From the NCBI GenBank assembly GCA_902783255.1, contig CACZQB010000003.1, forward strand, positions 1 through 64,000: DNA of 64,000 nt. Reading direction: 5' to 3'. Both the position numbers and the translations under genes were made by a program. Shown here one piece after another: positions 16,552-25,001 of this stretch. Position 1 is the stretch's first letter, and the number at the start of each line of letters is the position of its first letter. This DNA comes from Oscillospiraceae bacterium. Its GTDB lineage: Bacteria; Bacillota; Clostridia; Oscillospirales; UBA644. The notes beneath the pieces were generated by a model. That model saw nothing but the letters and a program-made list of their open reading frames with translations. It made no database searches and had not been told where the DNA came from.

Positions 16552-17622
16552 TCATTCTCTTATTATTTGCGCAAGAACATCGAAATCGGGTTTTGCATGA
16601 ATGATCTTGTCCTCAGCAGAACCGTTGCCTATAACGACCGATGTATCTTTAAGTCCGTTGCCTGTAAGAATGCAGACGATATCGATATGTTTATCTTTTT
16701 CGAAACGGTTTTCTTTTGCAAAACGAATAACGCCTGCAATAGACGCGCATGATGCCGGCTCGGCAAATATGCCCTCCTGCGATGCAAGAAGTTTCTGCGC
16801 TTCAAGGATCTCATCGTCGGTAACGGCGCTTATCGATCCGTTGCTTTCATCTCTCGCCCTCACTGCCTTATCCCAGCTTGCGGGATTGCCTATGCGTATG
16901 GCAGTAGCCACGGTCTCTGGATGTTCGATGATCCTGTTTTCCACAATCGGAGCAGAGCCTGCGGCCTGAAAACCGGTCATTCTGGGCAGAGATGAGATTA
17001 TTCCGTTTTCGTAATATTCTTTAAAGCCCATCCAGTATGCGGAAATGTTGCCTGCATTGCCTACAGGCAGAACAAGATAATCCGGTGCGCGGCCGAGATC
17101 GTCGCATATCTCAAAAGCCGCAGTTTTCTGTCCCTGGAGTCTGTTGGGATTTACGGAGTTTACAAGCGTGACCGGCTCGGTTTTTGCAAGTTTTATAACC
17201 ATATTGAGAGCGTCGTCGAAATTACCGTCTATGGCAATTACTTTGGCGCCGTAGATGATCGCCTGAGCAAGCTTGCCGAGAGCTATTTTTCTGTCGGGAA
17301 TAAGCACAAACGCTTTCATACCGGCAACTGCCGCATATGCGGCTGCGGAAGCGGAAGTGTTGCCGGTAGAGGCGCATATAACGGCGCCGGAGCCCTGTTC
17401 GTTTGCTTTTGTGACTGCCATTGTCATTCCGCGGTCTTTAAAAGAACCGGTAGGATTGAGCCCTTCGAATTTTATGTAGATATCAGCATTTTTCAGTCCG
17501 AGAGAAGAGGGAAGATTAACGAGTTTGTGAAACAGGGTCCTTCCTTCGTTCATTGTAACTATTTTCGAATCGTCTTCGATATTCAGATACTGTCTGTAAC
17601 GTTTTATTACGCCGTTATACAT
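16552..17622 (-). CDS. thrC: Threonine synthase
   Basis: ThrC is a PLP enzyme that converts O-phosphohomoserine to threonine. It has 356 residues, the short class. The PLP lysine lies in [17 protein letters not shown] (about residues 54-70). The [19 protein letters not shown] loop binds the cofactor phosphate, and [12 protein letters not shown] follows later. It is the first gene of the thrC-thrB-oxidoreductase operon. The leader is only about 60 nt, with no T-box or riboswitch-sized structure, so regulation by RNA leader looks unlikely. Confidence 0.95.
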   Translation of the reverse strand: MYNGVIKRYRQYLNIEDDSKIVTMNEGRTLFHKLVNLPSSLGLKNADIYIKFEGLNPTGSFKDRGMTMAVTKANEQGSGAVICASTGNTSASAAAYAAVAGMKAFVLIPDRKIALGKLAQAIIYGAKVIAIDGNFDDALNMVIKLAKTEPVTLVNSVNPNRLQGQKTAAFEICDDLGRAPDYLVLPVGNAGNISAYWMGFKEYYENGIISSLPRMTGFQAAGSAPIVENRIIEHPETVATAIRIGNPASWDKAVRARDESNGSISAVTDDEILEAQKLLASQEGIFAEPASCASIAGVIRFAKENRFEKDKHIDIVCILTGNGLKDTSVVIGNGSAEDKIIHAKPDFDVLAQIIRE

Positions 17623-17685
17623 TTTATTATCCTTTACTCCGCTGCTTATTTGTGCAGAAGCGTCCTTGCGGTTTAAATTCGGTTT

Positions 17686-17714
17686 ATTATATCATCAAAA
17701 AAAAGTATTGTCAA
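17686..17714 (-). promoter_or_regulatory. Promoter of the thrC-thrB operon
   Basis: Perfect TTGACA and TATAAT hexamers with 17-bp spacing on the minus strand. TGA stands immediately upstream of the -10. Confidence 0.85.
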
Positions 17715-17748
17715 TAAGCTGTAAAAAAATAATTGATTTATTTCGTCG

Positions 17749-19053
17749 TTATTCTATCGTTATTTCGGCGGCAAAAATCATATTCGGGTCGCAGCGTTCC
17801 TCAACGGTCTTTTTGATATATTCGATCGTAGGAGTTACGGTGTATTCGGTTGTTTTTCCGTTTACAACAACTTTTACGGGCTTGAAAAGATCGACCATTT
17901 CATCGTTGAGCATTATTTTTACTTCGCCCTCAACGGTATTCTGCTCAATTGTAACGGTATTTGTGCTCTTATCGTAATTTGCCACTATAACGCCGGATCT
18001 GATATCTGTAGAGGCCCTGAGCCAGTAGAAAGATTCCGTTGAAACCTCATCGGCCCTTACTGAGAGATCCCATACTACACGTTCGGGAACGGGATTTCTT
18101 TTGAACTGTTCAACAAAGTATATAGAGTTTGAGTTTACAGATGTGGGTACCGGCATTTCGCCGTAATACCACTGAACGGGGTTTGCCATAACGCCCTGTT
18201 CGCTCATATTCGGGTCATTATCAATAATTCCGTGTTCGCGAAGAAGGTGGATGTTTACGTTATGAATATATCCGCCGTTATATGTATCGTGAAGCTTGTC
18301 AAGCACTTCGCAGTAATAGGCGTCCATCGTGTTTCTGTTATACGATGAGTCGTTCTGGCCGCACTGGATCTGGAAGGGAACATTATAAAGGTTTGTAAGA
18401 TTTACGCCGTTGGGATGTCCAGCGGACATGTTGGCTGCCGCAAATCTGTCTGCAAGACGCGGAGTTATCTGATATACTCCGTCACCGCCTGCTGAATATC
18501 CGACAAGATATACGCGGTTTGTATCGATTCCGTAATAAATTGAAAGGTCATCTATAAGTCTTTCATAAAGAGGATAGCTTTCGGGGTTAAAATGCGTATC
18601 CCAAGTATCGCGGACGCCTCTTGTTGCAACGTAAAGACCGTTTGTGACACTGTCAAGATAGTATATCTTCATATGATCCCACTGCTGGTCGTTTACTTCC
18701 TTTGATCCGCCGCCGCCGCCGTGAAGAGCGATAATAAGCGGATAACCGTCAGCGCCGGCTTTTCCGACGATCTTCAGGTCGAAATGCATCGTTGCTTCGC
18801 CGTATGTTATAGCTTTCTGTGTTATTTCCGCAACTCTTTCGGGATCTTTGCGCTCTGCTTCTTTATATGCGTTCCACACAAGATTGCGGACAGCCTTTAC
18901 GGCAGTGTTTGAGTCAAGTTTGATTTCTTCGGGTTCTTTTTTCATCAGCTCTTCGTAAAGCGCATCAAGGTCTTTCTGATTCGGACCTGAGCACGCTGAA
19001 ATAAGCGTGATAAGCATTACTGCGCTGAGCACGATGGCTAAAATTCGTTTCAT
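17749..19053 (-). CDS. Secreted esterase-type lipoprotein (alpha/beta hydrolase)
   Basis: The protein has 434 residues. A lipoprotein signal peptide ends in the lipobox LISA-Cys21, so it should be anchored outside the membrane. The hydrolase core has IALHGGGGGS (about 108-117) as oxyanion loop and VGYSAGG with nucleophile Ser187. This arrangement resembles polyhydroxybutyrate depolymerase and feruloyl or acetylxylan esterases. The segment REHGIIDN may supply the catalytic His. A C-terminal beta-rich domain of about 100 residues follows. The gene is 29 nt downstream of the ABC exporter and shares its strand, so they are likely co-transcribed. The natural ester is unknown. Confidence 0.8.
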   Translation of the reverse strand: MKRILAIVLSAVMLITLISACSGPNQKDLDALYEELMKKEPEEIKLDSNTAVKAVRNLVWNAYKEAERKDPERVAEITQKAITYGEATMHFDLKIVGKAGADGYPLIIALHGGGGGSKEVNDQQWDHMKIYYLDSVTNGLYVATRGVRDTWDTHFNPESYPLYERLIDDLSIYYGIDTNRVYLVGYSAGGDGVYQITPRLADRFAAANMSAGHPNGVNLTNLYNVPFQIQCGQNDSSYNRNTMDAYYCEVLDKLHDTYNGGYIHNVNIHLLREHGIIDNDPNMSEQGVMANPVQWYYGEMPVPTSVNSNSIYFVEQFKRNPVPERVVWDLSVRADEVSTESFYWLRASTDIRSGVIVANYDKSTNTVTIEQNTVEGEVKIMLNDEMVDLFKPVKVVVNGKTTEYTVTPTIEYIKKTVEERCDPNMIFAAEITIE

Positions 19054-19082
19054 GATTATCCTTCTTTCAAATCATAAATATT

Positions 19083-21089
19083 TTACTGTTTCATTGTTCG
19101 AGGACTTCCGTCGGGAGGAGGGAACGGCATCTTTTTACCGTTTTCCTCGGGCGGAGGATTATCGGACACATTGTCTATATACCGTTTTGCCTGAGTATTG
19201 AAAAGTTCGGCATATTTTCCGTTCAGACGCATCAGTTCCTTGTGAGAACCTTCCTCAACTATACATCCTTCTTCGAGAACGACTATCTTGTCGGCGATAG
19301 TTGCGGAAGAAAGACGGTGCGAAACGAATATTGTAGTTCTCGGCACGCCGCCGTCGGACGGATGCGCAAGTTCGTCAAACTGATTGAAAATTTCCTGTTC
19401 CGCCATCGGGTCAAGCGATGCGGTAGGCTCGTCGAGTATCATTATGGAACTGTCTCTGAAAAACGCTCTGGCAACGGCGATTTTTTGCCATTGACCTATC
19501 GAAAGCTCTCTGCCGGATTCTTCGAATACTCTGGTGAGAGCAGTATCGTAACCATCGGAAAGATTGCCTATAAACTCAGTGGCTGCGCTCTTCCGGGAAG
19601 CATTTTCAACGCGTTCTCTGTCGTTCATATTTTCAAGCTGACCAAAGCCTATATTTTCTGCGACCGTAAACGCATATTTGCCGAAGTCCTGGAAAATGAT
19701 GCCGAAAACGGAGTAGAGATCTTTTACGTCATATTCTCTGATATCGTATCCGTCAAAATAAATCACGCCTTCTGTCGGGTCATAAAGACGCGTAAGCAGT
19801 TTCAGAAGCGTTGTTTTGCCGGCGCCGTTAAGCCCTACAAGCACGATGGTCTGTCCCTGTTCGATTCGCAGATTTATGTTTTTAAGCACTTTTTTCTGAA
19901 ATCCGGGATAAGAAAACGAGCAGTTTTTGAACTCGATAACGTGAGAGGCTTTTTTATCTACTTTTCTCGGTTCAGCAAGGGACGACACGATTGTTGTAGG
20001 CTCATCCATAAACGTTATCATGTTGTCGATATAAAGCGTTCCCTCATAAATAGTCGCTGCAGTATGAACGATAGCTGAAACGCTGTTTGAGATAGAGAAA
20101 AGCGCATTTGTATAAAGCGACCAGTCGCCGACCGTGAGTATTTTATCGAAGACCTGGCGTGCGATACGAAGGAAAATGAACGCCGATAGTGCGGTATTCA
20201 GGACGGAAAGACCTATGCCGATAAAACTTTCTGTCATTATAAGGTTTCTGACGCCTTTGTAGTAATTGAGGAATACCGTTTTGTATTTTCCGATAAAGAA
20301 ATCTGCAAGATTGAACAGTTTTACTTCTTTTACAAGATCTTTGTTTACAAGAAGTCCGCTGTAATATTCCATCTGACGTCTGTCTTTCGAACGGTGACGT
20401 ATGTAGCGGAACATTTTGCCGCGGTATCTGAAGCTGACGATCGCAGACGGCAGAGAAACCAGGATAATAAGCAGCGGAGCATACCACATAAGCGAACCGA
20501 GGATCGCAATAAACCCGAAAAGGCTGATTATGGTGCTGATCACGCTGAAAGACGCAGACATGATGGAAAGAGGTCTGTTGCCCGCTTCTCTGTTTGCATT
20601 TTCGAGCTTCGAATAAAAATCGGGCAGGTCGAAGTCTGCAAGGTCGATCGTTTTTGCCTTATTCATTATTTTAAGCTTGATGCTGTAAACGATTATCTCG
20701 TTTGAAAGACGGTTGACCATATTGTTGAGCGAATTAACAAGAGAAACAAAAAACTGATAGGCGATCTGGAATATCAGAAGTCCGCCCAGTGCCCAGAAGT
20801 TGTCACCGAGCTGTCCTGACGCGGCTTTTGCAAGGGCGTCAAGAAGGAGTTTTGATATATAGGCGCCGATAACAGGAGAAACGCCGTTGAAAACCGTCAT
20901 GAATATCATTGTTATGAATATCCACGGTCTGGCATCCCATACAAGTCCATAAATATAAAAAAGGCGGCGAAAAAGCTTTCTGGTATTTCGCAGCAAATAG
21001 GAAGGCCATTCTCTGAGGCGTTTGGGCTTCGGTTCTCTGAGCTTGTCGCGTTCGCTTTCGCCCGGTGGGCCCATCATATGTCCGAACAT
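19083..21089 (-). CDS. ABC transporter, fused permease and ATPase
   Basis: The protein has 668 residues and the exporter architecture: six membrane helices in about residues 50-340, then an ATPase domain. The Walker A motif is VGLNGAGKTTLLKLL (about 420), the signature is ELSIGQWQKIAVARAF and Walker B is SSIMILDEPTASLD. An H-loop appears as IFVSHRL. It would act as a homodimer, or as a heterodimer with an unseen partner. The start at 21089 is followed by a Met/Pro-rich stretch (MFGHMMGPPGESERD), and the C-terminus ends in a Pro-rich tail. It is upstream of the esterase lipoprotein in the same operon. The cargo is unknown. Confidence 0.92.
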   Translation of the reverse strand: MFGHMMGPPGESERDKLREPKPKRLREWPSYLLRNTRKLFRRLFYIYGLVWDARPWIFITMIFMTVFNGVSPVIGAYISKLLLDALAKAASGQLGDNFWALGGLLIFQIAYQFFVSLVNSLNNMVNRLSNEIIVYSIKLKIMNKAKTIDLADFDLPDFYSKLENANREAGNRPLSIMSASFSVISTIISLFGFIAILGSLMWYAPLLIILVSLPSAIVSFRYRGKMFRYIRHRSKDRRQMEYYSGLLVNKDLVKEVKLFNLADFFIGKYKTVFLNYYKGVRNLIMTESFIGIGLSVLNTALSAFIFLRIARQVFDKILTVGDWSLYTNALFSISNSVSAIVHTAATIYEGTLYIDNMITFMDEPTTIVSSLAEPRKVDKKASHVIEFKNCSFSYPGFQKKVLKNINLRIEQGQTIVLVGLNGAGKTTLLKLLTRLYDPTEGVIYFDGYDIREYDVKDLYSVFGIIFQDFGKYAFTVAENIGFGQLENMNDRERVENASRKSAATEFIGNLSDGYDTALTRVFEESGRELSIGQWQKIAVARAFFRDSSIMILDEPTASLDPMAEQEIFNQFDELAHPSDGGVPRTTIFVSHRLSSATIADKIVVLEEGCIVEEGSHKELMRLNGKYAELFNTQAKRYIDNVSDNPPPEENGKKMPFPPPDGSPRTMKQ

Positions 21090-21139
21090 AAAATTATGGT
21101 CCTTTCTCTGTTTATTTATTCTTACAATTATACAGTTAT

Positions 21140-21168
21140 ATTCTACATCTTTTTGCGAAAACAGTCAA
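21140..21168 (-). promoter_or_regulatory. Promoter of the ABC exporter - esterase operon
   Basis: TTGACT, 17 bp, then TAGAAT on the minus strand. Confidence 0.6.
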
Positions 21169-21256
21169 CAATACATACGATATTGTCAATTTAATTTCAT
21201 TTTTTTTGTCAAACGATAAGATACGTTTTTCTTTAATCAAAGTTCGGTGAAACTCC

Positions 21257-21285
21257 TTGACAAAAGAGTAAAAATATGATAATAT
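21257..21285 (+). promoter_or_regulatory. Promoter of the second URO-D-like gene
   Basis: TTGACA, 17 bp, TAATAT, with TGA immediately before the -10. The start codon is about 30 nt downstream of the predicted transcript start. Confidence 0.75.
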
Positions 21286-21320
21286 TTCAGTATTATTTAT
21301 CAAAGTATCAAGGAGCGGAT

Positions 21321-22292
21321 ATGACACCTAAGGAACGAGCGATTGCGGCACTTACTCTCCGTCAACCCGACGAAGTGCCCACTTTTGAGCTTGAATTTCA
21401 GCTTGAAGAAGAAATGTTCGGAAAATCTCCCATAAATTATAATGAGTATCAAAGGAAGGAACTTGAAAAGCTTTCCGACCTTGAAGCGGAAAAAAAGCTG
21501 AGGGTATGGGCAAAACATCACGCCGACATGTACAAAAAACTCGAATACGCAATATGGCCGATGATATATCTTCCTGATATGTGGAACGAAGACGGCACTC
21601 TGGGCAAATACCAGAAAATAGTGCTCAAAGCACTGCGCGAATATGCCGAAGACAAATATATGATCCACTGTCACGGAGACGGCACTTTTGCGTTGCCCGA
21701 CGGAAACGGAATGTATGAATTTGCATACAGGCTTGCCGATGATTTTGACGGAGTGCTCGAAGAAGCGGAAAGAAACTGCGTTGGAGCGATAGAAAGAAAC
21801 AAGCAAATTGTTGACGCCGGCGTGGAAGTGCTTATTCTCTGTTCGGACTACTGCTATAATATGGGACCATTCGTATCGCCTTCCACATTTGCGGATATTA
21901 TAACCCCGTATCTTGCGCGCATATGTGCAAGCGGACGAGAAAACGGCGCATATGTCATAAAACATACCGACGGCGACATTATGCCGATAATAGATCAGCT
22001 TATTTCGTGCCATCCCCATGCCCTTCATTCGCTGGATCCGATGGCAAGAGTTGACATAAAATACGTCAAGGAAAAATACGGAGATAAGGTAGCGCTGTGC
22101 GGTAACGTTAACTGCGCACTCATGCAGACCGGAACTGAGCAGGAAGTAACAGAAAGCGCGGAATACTGCCTTACATATGCCAAACCGGGCGGAGGCTATA
22201 TATACTGCACGTCAAATGTTCCGTTCAAAGGTCTGCCTGCAGACAGATACAGGCTTGTGCTTGACGTCTGGAAAAAACACAGAAAATATTAA
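21321..22292 (+). CDS. Uroporphyrinogen decarboxylase-like protein (second copy)
   Basis: The protein has 323 residues from the ATG at 21321, which has an AAGGAGCGG RBS. The longer reading frame begins upstream of the likely transcript start. It shares the superfamily pattern of the gene at 10598-11662: an N-terminal TPKERAIAALTLRQPDEVP, a central CSDYCYNMGPFVSP, and KYGDKVALCGNVNCALM. At the position of the metal-binding H-x-C it reads KHTDGD (His215, Asp217), so the Cys ligand is lost. The C-terminal region is GGGYIYCTSNVPFKGLP. No heme or corrinoid genes are nearby. The function is unknown. It is monocistronic and convergent with the Cys-rich protein gene. Confidence 0.75.
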   Translation: MTPKERAIAALTLRQPDEVPTFELEFQLEEEMFGKSPINYNEYQRKELEKLSDLEAEKKLRVWAKHHADMYKKLEYAIWPMIYLPDMWNEDGTLGKYQKIVLKALREYAEDKYMIHCHGDGTFALPDGNGMYEFAYRLADDFDGVLEEAERNCVGAIERNKQIVDAGVEVLILCSDYCYNMGPFVSPSTFADIITPYLARICASGRENGAYVIKHTDGDIMPIIDQLISCHPHALHSLDPMARVDIKYVKEKYGDKVALCGNVNCALMQTGTEQEVTESAEYCLTYAKPGGGYIYCTSNVPFKGLPADRYRLVLDVWKKHRKY

Positions 22293-22328
22293 ACAAAAAA
22301 AACGGAACGCCGCTTTCACGGCGTTCCG
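22293..22328 (-). terminator. Intrinsic terminator
   Basis: A perfect 10-bp stem (CGGAACGCCG with CGGCGTTCCG) is followed on the minus strand by eight T residues. It ends the Cys-rich protein/ATP-grasp operon. It may also slow transcripts of the convergent URO-D-like gene. Confidence 0.85.
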
Positions 22329-22334
22329 AATGAA

Positions 22335-23030
22335 TTATATTTCAATATTGTCGCTTCTGAATTTAGGCATATGCCCTGTCAGAGTATATACGGTCCGTTC
22401 GATAGAGTCTTTACTGTTTTTCCAGTCCTCTTTTGCAAACCTGTAATCGAATTTGCGGCAAAACCAGTCTATATCGCCGTGAAGAGTTTCAAGATATTTC
22501 ATCTCTATTGAGTCGGCGATTTCAAAAAATGCCGCAAACTCCTTTTTTGAAAGGAATTTTGCGCCGTATTCTATCAGCTCTCTGTAATGGGGAAGGCAAA
22601 AGAACTTCTGTTTCGCAAACAGATCGCGAAAAGCGGTATCGTTTTTGTAAAGATAAAAAAGATTTGAAAAAACGCTTTCCATGTTGCTGTTTATTCTGCG
22701 GCACACATAGCAGTCGTTTTCAAGCGTTTTGAGCCTTTTTACCTGCAGATCTCCTTTTTTGCGGCTGATGCTCTTATACAGTTCGTTTATATGGCTTTCA
22801 AGAATAAGCGCCACGGGCAGTTTTTTACCCACAAGAAGCATCTGAGAAAAATGACGTTCGCAAAAGCCGTATTCATTCGTTTTTATTCTGACGTCGGGTT
22901 CCATCATCGATGCGCCTGTTACGGTTTCGATCTCATTGCGCTCCATCATATCAAAAAGACCGCAGAGAGGGCAGCCCTCAAGCTTTGAAAAGTGTTCGTT
23001 GAGCGGAATGGTGTATATATGCTCTTTCAT
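22335..23030 (-). CDS. Cys/His-motif protein, DUF6062-like
   Basis: The protein has 231 residues. Two repeated zinc-site patterns are visible: GCPLCGL near residue 19 with FCERHF near residue 76, and CYVCRR near residue 112 with FCLPHYREL near residue 148. This CxxC...CxxH layout suggests two structural metal sites and two related helical halves. It resembles the DUF6062 family of Clostridia as I recall it, whose function is unknown. The start has a GAGGAGG RBS and lies 10 nt after the ATP-grasp gene stop, so the two are probably one transcript. There is no membrane segment. Confidence 0.65.
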   Translation of the reverse strand: MKEHIYTIPLNEHFSKLEGCPLCGLFDMMERNEIETVTGASMMEPDVRIKTNEYGFCERHFSQMLLVGKKLPVALILESHINELYKSISRKKGDLQVKRLKTLENDCYVCRRINSNMESVFSNLFYLYKNDTAFRDLFAKQKFFCLPHYRELIEYGAKFLSKKEFAAFFEIADSIEMKYLETLHGDIDWFCRKFDYRFAKEDWKNSKDSIERTVYTLTGHMPKFRSDNIEI

Positions 23031-23040
23031 GGTCTCCTCC

Positions 23041-24048
23041 TCATACGTCTATAAATTCTCTGTATCTCGGCATAATGCCTATGCCGTCCTCATAAAATGC
23101 CGAAAATTGCGGTACTGCATGAGACGGGAACGAATTACCCTCTATAAAGACAGGACCGTCTGGAGTGATCGCCACATCCCATGCGATATATCTCATTTGC
23201 GGAACCACCTTTGCCGCTTCAAGGCACATATCCTTTGCCTCAGCAAAAAACGGTATTGTAAAGCCTTTAAGCTTTACTCCGCTTTCGGGATGACATTCGT
23301 AAACATTGCCCTGCTTATCAGCGCCGGGGGTCGATATAACTCCGCTCTCAAGGTCGATGCGGCACGCCATTCCGCCGCAGTCAACGTTATCCATATCGGT
23401 TCCGTTCTGACCTATTCTTATGCAGGCGTAAACTATTCCGTTTTTTTTCGGACCGTTCAGCGTTACTATTCTTACGGTATTGACGGATGACGGATTTATT
23501 TTGTTTATCGCTTCGTGCTGAATTACGCATTCTTCCACTATTCCGGTCCCGTCCGCTTTCAGCTCGTCATAAAAATCGGGATCGTTGCGGTATTTTTCGG
23601 GTCGTATTTTCTTTACTCCCCTGCCCGACGAACCGTCGAGCGGTTTTGCAACAATAACATCTTTGCCTTCAAGCCACTTTTGAAATTCTTCCTTTGTTCC
23701 GTTTTTCAGATCGAACCAGTCACGCTTTACATATTCGGAAAATAATTTGTTGAATTCCGTTTTATTGTCGAAATAATGCCAGTATTCTTTCGGATTCATC
23801 TCCGCAACTATTCTGTTGGAAATGCCGCGGGTAATAACCGTTTTTCTCTGTGCGGCTGAAAGCCTGTACATCTCAGCGATACGGTAATCAACATATCCCG
23901 CGCCGTATCTGATGGCGCATCCGGCCATATCGACCAGGATCGAAGCTTTTTTCCTGCCTGTTTTTTTGCTTATCTGTTTTGCGGTATCAAAAAACTTATC
24001 GTAATGCATATATCTGAGACGGCGGAATAGAAATGAAAGTTTACCCAT
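23041..24048 (-). CDS. Sugar-transfer-associated ATP-grasp protein
   Basis: The protein has 335 residues from the ATG at 24048, which has an AAGGA RBS. A longer in-frame start at 24075 lacks an RBS. The N-terminus is basic (FRRLRYMHYDKFFDTAKQ). The ATP-grasp core shows VAKPLDGSSGRGVKKI as the nucleotide-binding lysine and glycine-rich loop. INPSSVNTVRIVTL and VFIEGNSFPSH (with the metal-binding Glu and Asn) follow. This matches the family annotated as sugar-transfer-associated ATP-grasp, often near polysaccharide genes. Here the partner is the Cys-rich protein. The reaction is presumably amide or ester ligation onto a glycan, which is inferred. Confidence 0.8.
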   Translation of the reverse strand: MGKLSFLFRRLRYMHYDKFFDTAKQISKKTGRKKASILVDMAGCAIRYGAGYVDYRIAEMYRLSAAQRKTVITRGISNRIVAEMNPKEYWHYFDNKTEFNKLFSEYVKRDWFDLKNGTKEEFQKWLEGKDVIVAKPLDGSSGRGVKKIRPEKYRNDPDFYDELKADGTGIVEECVIQHEAINKINPSSVNTVRIVTLNGPKKNGIVYACIRIGQNGTDMDNVDCGGMACRIDLESGVISTPGADKQGNVYECHPESGVKLKGFTIPFFAEAKDMCLEAAKVVPQMRYIAWDVAITPDGPVFIEGNSFPSHAVPQFSAFYEDGIGIMPRYREFIDV

Positions 24049-24121
24049 AATTAAAGTCCTTAATTTAAATTTCATATATATTATATATCATTTTTACATA
24101 AAAAGAAAGGGGGTTTTTGAA

Positions 24122-24985
24122 ATTTTCCCCGATATTACAGAAATTTCGGAGAATTTTTTTAAAATCGCTCCGACAAACATATCATTGAAAGACACTTTTG
24201 AGTGCGGGCAATGTTTCAGATTTAACGACGACGGCAGCGGATATGTCGGTGTTGCAATGAAAAAGGCTGTCAGATTCATTCAGGGAGACGGATGTATTTA
24301 TATCAAAGGCGCAACAAGAGACGAGACGGAAAAGATATGGCTTAAGTATCTTTCGCTCGATAAAGATTATTCCGACGTGGTAAAACGCTTTGAAACTGAC
24401 GAATATATAAAAATGGCGGCTGAATTCGGCAGAGGCATACGCATCCTTCGTCAGGAGCCGTGTGAAACCGCGATTTCGTTCATTATTTCTTCAAACAACA
24501 ATATAAAGCGCATAAAAAAAATAATCGAGCATTTTTGCTCTCTTTTCGGCAGAGAGATCATATTTGAAGGAAAAACATTTTACACTTTTCCGACAGGCGA
24601 TGAACTTGCGCCCGTTACAAAAGAATCTCTCGCCCCGATAAAAGCCGGTTTTCGTGATAAGTATATTGCTGACGCGGCAGAAAAGATCGTTTCGGGACAG
24701 ACCGATTTTAAAAAGATCGCGCTTCTTGACACGGAAAACGCAAGGAAGGAACTTATGAAAATAAAAGGTATCGGGCAAAAGGTTGCCGATTGCATTTTGC
24801 TTTTCGGGTTCGACAGAGGTGAGGCTTTTCCGAAAGACGTATGGATAAAACGCGTAATGAACGATATATACGGCGACGGATTTGACGAAAAACGGTTCGG
24901 AAAAGATGCAGGGATAATCCAGCAGTGGATGTTTCACTACGCAAGAATGCATTCCGATATTTCCGAAAAAGCAAAAACTGAATAA
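24122..24985 (+). CDS. ogg: 8-oxoguanine DNA glycosylase (OGG family), start uncertain
   Basis: The enzyme removes oxidised guanine from DNA. The clear coding part runs from a TTG at 24185 (266 residues). It includes DTFECGQCFRF at the N-terminus, the helix-hairpin-helix KGIGQKVADCILLFGF with the catalytic Lys, and PKDVWIKRVMNDIYG with the catalytic Asp. Homologues have a strand before the CGQxFR motif. The frame stays open upstream and reads EISENFFKIAPTNISL, which looks like that strand. A strong RBS (AAAGGGGG, 24106-24113) stands 8 nt before an ATT codon at 24122, whereas the TTG has no RBS. I therefore extend to 24122 with low confidence. It is divergent from the ATP-grasp gene. Confidence 0.8.
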   Translation: MFPDITEISENFFKIAPTNISLKDTFECGQCFRFNDDGSGYVGVAMKKAVRFIQGDGCIYIKGATRDETEKIWLKYLSLDKDYSDVVKRFETDEYIKMAAEFGRGIRILRQEPCETAISFIISSNNNIKRIKKIIEHFCSLFGREIIFEGKTFYTFPTGDELAPVTKESLAPIKAGFRDKYIADAAEKIVSGQTDFKKIALLDTENARKELMKIKGIGQKVADCILLFGFDRGEAFPKDVWIKRVMNDIYGDGFDEKRFGKDAGIIQQWMFHYARMHSDISEKAKTE

Positions 24986-25001
24986 AAAACGGAGAACAAG
25001 T

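Noticed and set aside
17623..17685. Possible T-box or threonine-sensing leader before thrC
   Set aside because: The leader is only about 60 nt, with no T-box sequence and no long stem.
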